Assembly (NCBI GenBank): GCA_900757715.1
Contig: CAAEOZ010000317.1
Span: 1-20,206 of the forward strand
Direction of reading: 5' to 3'
Origin: an uncultured Veillonella sp.
GTDB lineage: Bacteria > Bacillota > Negativicutes > Veillonellales > Veillonellaceae
Length of the DNA stretch: 20,206 nt
In this document: positions 7,905-15,023 of the stretch, piece after piece
How positions within the stretch are numbered: the stretch's first letter is position 1
Layout of the letters: each line of letters begins with the position of its first letter
Made by a program: the position numbers and the translations under genes
The notes under the pieces: generated by a model
What the model was told of the DNA's origin: nothing
The model's database searches: none
What the model saw: the letters and a program-made list of their open reading frames with translations, nothing else

Positions 7905-10373
7905 ATGACACATAAATTATTAAAAAGAGCACTTGTAGTTTTGCTATCTGTAGTCAGCATCAGTATAGATGCTCAGGAAAAGCCTGTATTGTGGTATGAT
8001 AAGCCTGCTCAATATTGGGAAGAGGCACTACCTTTGGGAAATGGACGTTTGGGAGCCATGGTATATGGCAATCCTGCGGCCGAAGAGATTCAACTGAACG
8101 AGGAGACAGTTTCGGCAGGTTCTCCTTACAAAAATTATAATCCTGAGGCTAAAGGAGCATTGGCGACCATCCGTCAGTTAATTTTTGCTGGTAGATATCC
8201 TGAAGCTCAAGAGTTGGCAGGTGAAAAAATCCTCTCCAAGAACGGTTTTGGAATGCCTTATCAAACAGTGGGTAGTTTGCGATTGGACTTTCCCGGTCAT
8301 GAAAACTATATCAATTTCCGTCGTGAATTGGATTTGGAAAAAGCTGTAGCCACGACTGCTTATACTGTAAATGGAGTAGATTATAAGCGTGAAGTCTTTA
8401 CTTCTTTTGTCGATCAGCTGGTCATTGTACGCCTTACTGCTTCTCAACCGGGAAAACTTACTTTTTCCGCTTCCCTGACTTGTCCTCAGAAGGTGGATGT
8501 TACCGTTTCTGGAAAAAATGCCTTGATTTTGGAAGGTACAACCAAAGGAGACGATTTCACAAAAGGTGCGATTCGTTTCCGTGCAGATTTGAAGTTGGAT
8601 TTACAGGGTGGAAAGAGTGTGGCAGGAGATACATTATTATCTGTGACTAATGCTAATAGTGCTACTATTTATATCGCCATGGCTACTAACTTTGTGAATT
8701 ATAAGGATATATCCGGAAATCCATCCGAGCGTAATAAGATATCCATGAAGAATGCCGGAAAAAATTATGCCCGAGCTTTACAGGCTCATATCAATGTATA
8801 TCAAAAATACTATAACCGTGTATCTCTGAATTTGGGACGTACTTCGCAGGCTGATAAACCTACAGATGTCCGGGTTAAAGAATTCGCTACCTCCAATGAC
8901 CCTCATTTAGTCGCTCTTTATTTTCAGTTTGGTCGTTATTTGCTTATTTCCAGTTCTCAGCCGGGAGGGCAACCAGCTAATTTACAAGGTATTTGGAATC
9001 AGAAACTGAATCCTGCTTGGAAATGTCGTTATACCACCAATATCAATGCGGAAATGAATTATTGGCCTGCCGAAGTTACCAATTTGCGCGAGATGCATGA
9101 GCCTTTCCTGCAAATGGTGAAAGAATTGTATGAGAATGGTCAGGAGGCTGCCCGAGAGATGTATGGTTGTCGGGGATGGGTATTGCATCACAATACGGAT
9201 TTATGGCGTATGAATGGTGCTGTAGATAGGGCCTATTGTGGGCCGTGGCCTACCTGTAATGCATGGTTATGCCAGCATTTGTGGGATCGTTACCTCTATT
9301 CGGGTGATAAGGAATACCTGGCTTCTGTGTATCCTATTCTGAAGAGTGCTTCAGAGTTCTTTGTTGATTTTTTAGTAAGAGATCCTAATACCGGTTATCT
9401 GGTTGTCACTCCTAGTAATTCCCCGGAGAATTCGCCTAGTATTTGGAGAGGGAAAGCCAATTTGTTTGCAGGTATCACGATGGACAATCAGTTGGTATCC
9501 GATTTATTTTCAAACACTCGGGCTGCAGCACAGGTTTTGAACTTGGACAAGCAGTTCTGTGATACTATTCTGTCATTAAAAAGACAACTTCCTCCCATGC
9601 AGGTAGGGCAATACGGACAGTTGCAAGAGTGGTTCGAAGACTGGGATAACCCTAATGATCATCATCGTCATATCTCTCACTTATGGGGACTTTTCCCTGG
9701 TTATCAAATTTCGCCTTATTCGTCACCTGTGCTCTTTGAGGCTGCCCGAAATACATTGATACAGCGTGGTGATCCTTCTACTGGTTGGTCCATGGGATGG
9801 AAAGTTTGTTTTTGGGCAAGATGTTTGGATGGGAATCATGCATTTAAGTTGATTACCAATCAGTTGAATCTTGTTTCTCCCGAAGTGCAGAAAGGTCAGG
9901 GAGGAGGTACTTATCCAAATTTGTTCGATGCTCATCCGCCTTTCCAGATTGATGGAAACTTTGGGTGCACAGCCGGGATTGCTGAAATGTTGATGCAGAG
10001 TCATGATGGGGCTGTTCATTTACTTCCTGCTTTACCTGATACTTGGAAAGATGGAGAGATTAGGGGGCTTCGTGCACGTGGTGGTTTTGAAATTGTTTCT
10101 CTGAGATGGAAGGATGGCAAGATAGAATCGGCAGCTATCAAATCTACTATCGGTGGTAATCTTCGCTTGCGCGTGCACAATGCTTTAATGGTGGATGGTA
10201 TGACACTGGTTAAAGCTAAAGAGGATAATCCTAATCCTTTGTTTGGAAAGCAGGAAATCAGTCGTCCGCTTATTAGTGAGAAAGCTCCATTGAAGGGAGT
10301 GGAACTGAAAGATTCCTATTTATATGATGTACCCACTGAAGCGGGACAAACTTATATTTTCACTCAATTATAA
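7905..10373 (+). CDS. GH95 family glycosidase (alpha-L-fucosidase / alpha-L-galactosidase)
   Basis: The protein has 822 residues, the usual length for GH95, with a signal peptide ending near IDAQ (about residue 24). The N-terminal beta-sandwich starts with WYDKPAQYWEEALPLGNGRLGAM, the GH95 opening signature (shortened here to its recognisable core, LPLGNGRLGAM). The (alpha/alpha)6 catalytic domain follows with TNINAEMNYWPAE (Asn379, Asn381), LQEWFED (Glu575), HRHISHLWGLFPG, GWSMGWK and FQIDGNFG (Asp683). These correspond to the Asn/Asn/Glu/Asp set of the characterised fucosidase AfcA. GH95 enzymes invert alpha-1,2-L-fucose or alpha-L-galactose links. In pectin PULs they trim L-galactose or L-fucose from side chains, a plausible role here. 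It begins 36 bp after the esterase gene and appears complete. Confidence 0.95.
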   Translation: MTHKLLKRALVVLLSVVSISIDAQEKPVLWYDKPAQYWEEALPLGNGRLGAMVYGNPAAEEIQLNEETVSAGSPYKNYNPEAKGALATIRQLIFAGRYPEAQELAGEKILSKNGFGMPYQTVGSLRLDFPGHENYINFRRELDLEKAVATTAYTVNGVDYKREVFTSFVDQLVIVRLTASQPGKLTFSASLTCPQKVDVTVSGKNALILEGTTKGDDFTKGAIRFRADLKLDLQGGKSVAGDTLLSVTNANSATIYIAMATNFVNYKDISGNPSERNKISMKNAGKNYARALQAHINVYQKYYNRVSLNLGRTSQADKPTDVRVKEFATSNDPHLVALYFQFGRYLLISSSQPGGQPANLQGIWNQKLNPAWKCRYTTNINAEMNYWPAEVTNLREMHEPFLQMVKELYENGQEAAREMYGCRGWVLHHNTDLWRMNGAVDRAYCGPWPTCNAWLCQHLWDRYLYSGDKEYLASVYPILKSASEFFVDFLVRDPNTGYLVVTPSNSPENSPSIWRGKANLFAGITMDNQLVSDLFSNTRAAAQVLNLDKQFCDTILSLKRQLPPMQVGQYGQLQEWFEDWDNPNDHHRHISHLWGLFPGYQISPYSSPVLFEAARNTLIQRGDPSTGWSMGWKVCFWARCLDGNHAFKLITNQLNLVSPEVQKGQGGGTYPNLFDAHPPFQIDGNFGCTAGIAEMLMQSHDGAVHLLPALPDTWKDGEIRGLRARGGFEIVSLRWKDGKIESAAIKSTIGGNLRLRVHNALMVDGMTLVKAKEDNPNPLFGKQEISRPLISEKAPLKGVELKDSYLYDVPTEAGQTYIFTQL

Positions 10374-10386
10374 TTGTTGTATAAAC

Positions 10387-12742
10387 ATGAAAAAAATAGT
10401 ATTTAGTCTTTTAATGCTTGTGCCTTTTGGGCTTGTTTCCTGTTTCTCTGGAGCATCAAAATCTTCAACTGAAGAAATTGAAACACAGAAAATGCAACAA
10501 CAAGTAGATTCACTTTATAAGAAAATGTCTCAAGCTGAACGAGTTGCTCAGTTGTATGGTATCCGTCCCTCAGAGGTGATGGAGAATGGAAGATTGTCTT
10601 TACAGAAATGTAGAGAAAAAATTCCTAATGGAATAGGACATGTATGTCAATATGCTTGTGCATTAGATTTAGGACCGAATGAATTGCGTGATTTTGTACG
10701 CGATTTTCAGAATTATCTTATAAATGAAACTCCGTCGGGTGTACCGGCTATATTCCATGAAGAGGCTATTACTGGATTGGCAGCTAAAGGAGCAACTGTT
10801 TATCCTCAACAATTAGGAGTCGCTTGTTCTTGGAATCCTGAACTGGCTACAGTTAAAACAGAACAGACGGCAGAAGTCATGCGTTCTGTTGGTGCTACGC
10901 TTGCTTTATCACCCATGGTCGATCTTATACGTACCGCGCATTGGCCTCGTATAGAAGAATCTTATGGGGAAGATGGCTATCTCAGTGCAGCTATGGGGGT
11001 AGCTTTTGTAGAAGGTTTGCAAAAGAATGGGTTGAAGGATGGTGTTGCAGCTTGTACTAAGCATTTTTTGGGATATGGTGGAGGTTCTTCATTGACATGG
11101 AAAGAAATTTTTGAAGAAGTACTTATGCCACATGAAGCTATGATACGATTGGCGGATTGTAAAGTCTTGATGACATCTTATGGTCGTTTTCGTAGTGAAC
11201 AGGCTGTATCTAGTGATACTCTTTTGAATAAAATATTGCGTGGATATTTAGAATTTGACGGCTTGGTAGTGAGTGATTATGGTGCTGTGGGACATTCCAG
11301 TCAGAAAGGTAATCCTGAAATTCTAAAACAAAGGGCTATTGAGGCTCTTGTAGCAGGTAATGACATTGAACTTCCTTCGAATAATTGTTATAAATTTTTG
11401 CCCGAGTTAATAAAAGATGGTTTAATTGATGAGCAATATTTTGAAAAGGCGGTGAAACGTTCATTAATGTTGAAAGCACGTTTAGGATTGTTGTCAACGG
11501 ATCGGAAACTTTATACAAATGGAGATTTGGATTTAGATTGTCCTCAATATCGTAAAACATCTTATGATTTGGCTTGTCAATCTATTGTTTTATTGAAGAA
11601 TAATGGGGTGTTGTCTGGCAAGCATAAAAAAATTGCTTTGGTAGGACCGAATGCAAACACTTATTGGTGTATGTTGGGGGATTATACTTACCAGTCCATG
11701 CAGGCGTTTTGGTGGGGGAGGAAAAATAGATCCTGAAAATCCTAAAATTATCTCAGTATACGATGCTTTGAAACCTAAGTTAGGAGAAAATTTTACTTTA
11801 GGGTATGAACGTGGGTGCGATTGGAGCGCAACAAATGAAACAGCCATTATTCGTGAAGGTGATCCTAGGACGGAACGTTTGAATATGATGCTTATGGAGT
11901 CATCTGATCCTACTAATTGGAAGGCTGCCATAAAACTAGCTTCAGAAAGCGATGTCGTTATTGCTGCATTAGGAGAAAACCCAACTTTATGTGGAGAGGC
12001 CCGTCAACGTAAAGGAATTCGTTTGCCGGGAGATCAGGAACGTTTTTTAAAAGAACTGATTGCTACAGGAAAACCTGTTGTTTTAATGATGTTTGGTGGA
12101 CGTCCTCAAGTTATTGATGAAGTGGAGGCTGGTTGTGCAGCCATTCTTCAAGCTTGGTATCCTGGTGAAGAAGGGGGAAATGCTGTTGCTGATATCTTGT
12201 TGGGTAATGTTAATCCTTCCGGAAAACTTTGTGTCAGTTATCCTAAGACAGAAAGTGAAGAACTTTATTGTTATAATAATGGTGTTTCTCAAGAGAAAAT
12301 AGCTTATCCGTTTGGTTTTGGACTTTCATATACTTCTTTCGAATATAGTGGGATGAATGTTCCGGCAACAGCGCAAACAACGGATGATTTTATTGAGATA
12401 AGCTGTCGGGTAAAGAATACCGGTATGCGTGAAGGGGTTGAAATTGTACAGCTTTATTTATCTCCTGAATCTTCACAATCTCTTAAACCTATACAGTTAA
12501 AAGGATTTGCTCGGGTAAATTTGAAACCTGGCGAATCAAAAAGGGTAAGCTTTAAAGTTTCTCCTCAGCAAATGGCATATTACGTGAATGGTAAATGGAC
12601 TATAGCTGATGGAGCATATAAATTTAAAATTGGTGCGTCCTCGTCAGATATACGTTTGGAATCTTCATGCCAACTTATAGGGAAGGAACTACAGATGGAA
12701 CATAGAAATGTACTGTTCGCTGTGCAAGATATACAACCTTAG
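10387..12742 (+). pseudogene. GH3 family glycoside hydrolase, interrupted by a 1-bp frameshift
   Basis: ATG 10387 (MKKIVFSLLMLVPFGLVSC, lipobox Cys19), 13 bp after the GH95 stop, is the natural start; in-frame codons upstream lie inside GH95. The first frame, to the stop at 11736, carries the GH3 TIM barrel with IFHEEAITGL, KHFLGYGGG and the nucleophile in VVSDYGAV (Asp297). The second frame, from about 11720, continues as KIDPENPKIISVYDALKPKL, then the alpha/beta sandwich (GEARQRKGIRLPGDQE, YPGEEGGNAVADILLGN, YPFGFGLSYTSFEYS) and a C-terminal fibronectin-III-like domain. Removing one G from 11714-11718, or one A from 11722-11726, restores one 784-residue protein reading AFWWG(G/R)KIDP. GH3 enzymes are retaining exo-glycosidases (beta-glucosidase, beta-xylosidase and others); the sugar is not assignable. 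Either this strain lacks the enzyme, it makes two fragments, or the extra base is a read error. Confidence 0.88.
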
Positions 12743-12748
12743 AACAAG

Positions 12749-12797
12749 ATTCTTGATGTACAATATTATAATGTAATTTTGTATGTCAAGAATTTTT
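12749..12797 (+). terminator. Imperfect hairpin after GH3: weak terminator or operator
   Basis: ATTCTTGA-TG-TACAA (12749-12763) pairs with TTGTA-TG-TCAAGAAT (12779-12793), giving 13 pairs with two internal mismatches around a 15-nt AT-rich loop, followed by TTTT. It starts 6 bp after the GH3 stop. It could be a weak terminator. However, the right arm overlaps a perfect TAATTTTG -7 box, so an operator is also possible. Confidence 0.4.
12774..12781 (+). promoter_or_regulatory. TAATTTTG -7 promoter box before the CE12 relic
   Basis: An exact match to TAnnTTTG lies 43 bp before the CE12 start codon, in the 82-bp gap after GH3. A start of transcription would fall near 12788, just ahead of the long hairpin at 12795-12836. 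AT-rich spacers often match this short consensus by chance, and no -33 TTTG is evident. Confidence 0.35.
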
Positions 12798-12836
12798 CCT
12801 CATCATATATAAATTAATTCATATATGATGAGGAAA
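12795..12836 (+). promoter_or_regulatory. Perfect 16-bp hairpin enclosing the CE12 start codon
   Basis: TTTCCTCATCATATAT (12795-12810) and ATATATGATGAGGAAA (12821-12836) are perfect reverse complements around a 10-nt loop, AAATTAATTC. The right arm contains the ATGATG start of the CE12 relic (12825). In mRNA the start codon would be fully base-paired, which would strongly limit translation unless it is opened. As DNA it is a large palindrome that could serve as an operator. The sequence match is certain, the function is not. Confidence 0.55.
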
Positions 12837-13393
12837 CTATTATTTTTCGGAGTGTTTGCCGTTTTAGAATCAGGTTTAGTGTGGACACAAAATTTAAAGG
12901 TTCATACTATTGGAGATTCTACTATGGCAGATTACATGGAAAATACAACTCGTACTCGTGGGTGGGGAGAAATGCTGCAGGAGTTCTTTTCAAAAGAAGT
13001 ACAAGTGATAAATTATGCACGTGGAGGTAGAAGCTCACGTTCTTTTTGGAAGGAAGGACGTTGGGATAAGGTGAAAGAAAATATAAGTCCTGGTGACTAT
13101 GAAGAATGTAGCTCGTCAAAAAAAAGTACCTGTAGTTGATATGACAGCTCTGACCAAGGAGTTTGTTGAAGACTTAGGGGCAGATGCTACAAATCAACAG
13201 ATTTATGTTCCTACAGATGGAACTTCATACGCAAGCTACCGGAGCAGCTTGTTATGCAAGAATAGTAGCTCATGATTTGGTGCATCAAGGGATATTGAGC
13301 GAATATATTGATAGTGAGGTGTCAATGGTATTAAATCCTACTTCATTGGACTTCGGGACTATTTATATTGGTAATGAGTCTACTTTCAAATAG
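12825..13393 (+). pseudogene. CE12 rhamnogalacturonan acetylesterase (GDSL/SGNH), decayed
   Basis: The first frame (12825-13100) has a signal peptide and SGNH blocks I and II: HTIGDSTMADY (Ser32), RGWGEMLQEFF and INYARGGRSSRSFW, ending at SPGDY. The next frame resumes with MKNVARQKKVPVVDMTALTK (13099-13158) and IYVPTDGT. A third frame continues HTQATGAACYARIVAHDLV. Family members have roughly 80-90 residues between GDY and this point, including the HND block III, so the middle has been deleted. The third frame follows from one extra T at 13224-13225: without it the block V motif reads TDGTHTQATG. After the esterase domain the sequence continues LSEYI...LNPTSLDFGTIYIGNES, the start of an Ig-like tail, and stops at 13393; a few more tail codons may extend to 13428. 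CE12 enzymes remove acetyl groups from rhamnogalacturonan-I. This copy cannot be active. Confidence 0.88.
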
Positions 13394-13524
13394 CAGATTG
13401 GCAAGTACAGGGTTTTGAGATAGAATAATAGGATAAGAGGAGGAGAAAATAACTTTGAAAATCGAAAGGTTGATTTTTATAAGGATTTGGATAAAAAATA
13501 TAAAGGTAATAACTTGAAATCGTG

Positions 13525-13560
13525 CACCTTTGCTGCGTGAACCTTTAAAATATACTATTC
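13525..13560 (+). promoter_or_regulatory. Putative promoter and leader of the CE8 gene
   Basis: CACCTTTG (13525-13532) fits TAnnTTTG at seven of eight positions. Starting at 13540, AACCTTTAAAATATACTAT runs almost to the start codon at 13561 and is repeated with one change before susC (15002-15020). A transcript starting about 7 nt after the -7 box would begin with this shared segment. The rest of the 167-bp gap from 13394 shows only a weak AAAATC/GATTTT inverted repeat. Confidence 0.45.
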
Positions 13561-14892
13561 ATGAGAACAAGTAAAATACAATTTCCAAAACGGTTTTCTT
13601 TTTTCTTCCTCTTATTTTGTATATTGGGAATAATGGGATATGCCCGCTCCCAGCAGAATACTATTTTTCATGCTGTTGTTGCAAAAGATGGCACGGGAGA
13701 TTATACTACAGTTCAGTCGGCTATTGATGCAGTCCCAGAGAATTTGAAAAGTCCTTGGCTGATATTTGTTAAAAATGGTTCATACGAAGAACAGGTGATT
13801 ATTCCCCAAAACAAGCCTTTTATTCATCTTATCGGACAGGATAAGGAACGGACTATTATTCATCTTAAATTAAATGTAGGTGGTAAACCTGATGCCAATA
13901 CTAAAGATTTAGCGTATTGGCATTATTCGGTTCATAATCCAAAATCTGCTGTTTCTCATTTTGAGGGAGCTGTGGTAAATATCAATACTTCTGATTTTTA
14001 TTCTGAAAATATTTCTTACGTCAATGATTGGGGGCTGGAGGCTCAAAATGGTCCTCAAGCATTAGCTTTGAAAACGAAGGCGGATCGTATTGCTTTTTAT
14101 AATTGCAAATTCCGTTCGTTTCAAGATACCTGGATGACTACTACACGAGATGCAGACCGTCATTATGTAAAAGAATGTTGGCTAGAAGGGGCTGTAGATT
14201 ATTTTTATGGTGGAGGCAATGCGTTAGTGGAAGAGTCTACATTATATAATGTACGTAGTGGCTCTGTTATAGTTGCGCCCTGTCATGAATCAGTAAAATA
14301 TGGTTATGTGTTTCGTAATTGTGTGATTGATGGCAACGAACAGGCAGCAGATGGTAAATTGAAATTAGGACGTCCTTGGCATAACTCACCCAAAGCTGTT
14401 TATATTAATACTTTGGTGAAGATTCCTTTAGCTCCTGAAGGATGGACAAATATGGGTACTATTCCTGCTCTTTTTGCAGAATATAACAGTATGGATATGA
14501 ATGGAAAGACATTGGATTTAAGTTGTAGAAAAACGGAATATGAGACAGGTGGAAAAGAGAAAAGGAAAGGGGAATGCCGGGCTACAATTACTTCGAATGA
14601 GGCAGCTTTATATACTTATGAAAACATAATTAAAAGTAAGGATGGATGGGATCCTCGCAGCATGATGGAACAATTGCCCGCTCCTGCTCATATCCGGTGG
14701 GAGCAGGATGGTTTAAAGTGGGATGCTGTACCAGGCGCTTTGGGCTATGTGTTAGATGTAAATGGGAAAATAGTTGATATAACTTCTGATACTCAGTCAT
14801 TATGGAAATCTGACATGAAAGGGGTAGTTCTGTTAATACGTGCGGTTAATCGAAACGGAACATTGGGAGAGCAAGGAGTTTGTTATTTATAA
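13561..14892 (+). CDS. CE8 family pectin methylesterase with C-terminal Fn3-like domain
   Basis: This 443-residue protein has a signal peptide (hydrophobic FSFFFLLFCILGIMGYA, ending near ARSQQ). It has the parallel beta-helix of pectinesterases. The N-terminal signature KDGTGDYTTVQSAIDAVPE is followed by the oxyanion glutamine GPQALALK (Gln166), SFQDTW with Gln188 and the general acid Asp189, VDYFYGGG with the nucleophile Asp213, and LGRPW (Arg271, Trp273). All catalytic positions are filled; YFYG replaces the more usual FIFG. From about residue 375, QLPAPAHIRWEQDGLKWD to the end looks like a fibronectin-III-like module seen on other secreted PUL enzymes. CE8 hydrolyses methyl esters of homogalacturonan, exposing acid groups for GH28. 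It has its own leader and probably its own start of transcription, between the CE12 relic and susC. Confidence 0.94.
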   Translation: MRTSKIQFPKRFSFFFLLFCILGIMGYARSQQNTIFHAVVAKDGTGDYTTVQSAIDAVPENLKSPWLIFVKNGSYEEQVIIPQNKPFIHLIGQDKERTIIHLKLNVGGKPDANTKDLAYWHYSVHNPKSAVSHFEGAVVNINTSDFYSENISYVNDWGLEAQNGPQALALKTKADRIAFYNCKFRSFQDTWMTTTRDADRHYVKECWLEGAVDYFYGGGNALVEESTLYNVRSGSVIVAPCHESVKYGYVFRNCVIDGNEQAADGKLKLGRPWHNSPKAVYINTLVKIPLAPEGWTNMGTIPALFAEYNSMDMNGKTLDLSCRKTEYETGGKEKRKGECRATITSNEAALYTYENIIKSKDGWDPRSMMEQLPAPAHIRWEQDGLKWDAVPGALGYVLDVNGKIVDITSDTQSLWKSDMKGVVLLIRAVNRNGTLGEQGVCYL

Positions 14893-14971
14893 TTTTATAT
14901 TCGGATAACTCTGTTTTGTTATTCTCAAATCAGATTTTATAAATATTAGACCAGATAATGTAATATTCGGT

Positions 14972-15023
14972 TCCTATTTTTATTCATTTTTGCAGAGCTA
15001 AAACCTTTAAATTATACTATAAA
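14972..15023 (+). promoter_or_regulatory. Putative promoter and leader of susC
   Basis: CATTTTTG (14985-14992) matches TAnnTTTG at seven of eight positions. Upstream lies TCCTATTTT (14972-14980), also present before the GH28 -7 box. Downstream is the leader AACCTTTAAATTATACTAT (15002-15020), shared with the CE8 gene. An 8-bp direct repeat ATATTCGG (14897-14904 and 14963-14970) sits further upstream and may be a regulator half-site. Nothing in the 131-bp gap looks like a terminator for CE8, so read-through plus a local promoter is likely. Confidence 0.45.

Noticed and set aside
10324..10386. Earlier in-frame start for GH3
   Set aside because: It lies within the GH95 coding sequence and would bury the lipoprotein signal peptide that starts at 10387.
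11714..11736. Programmed frameshifting to fuse the GH3 halves
   Set aside because: A +1 shift would be needed. No known slippery motif or stimulatory structure is seen, and a simple one-base insertion explains the break.
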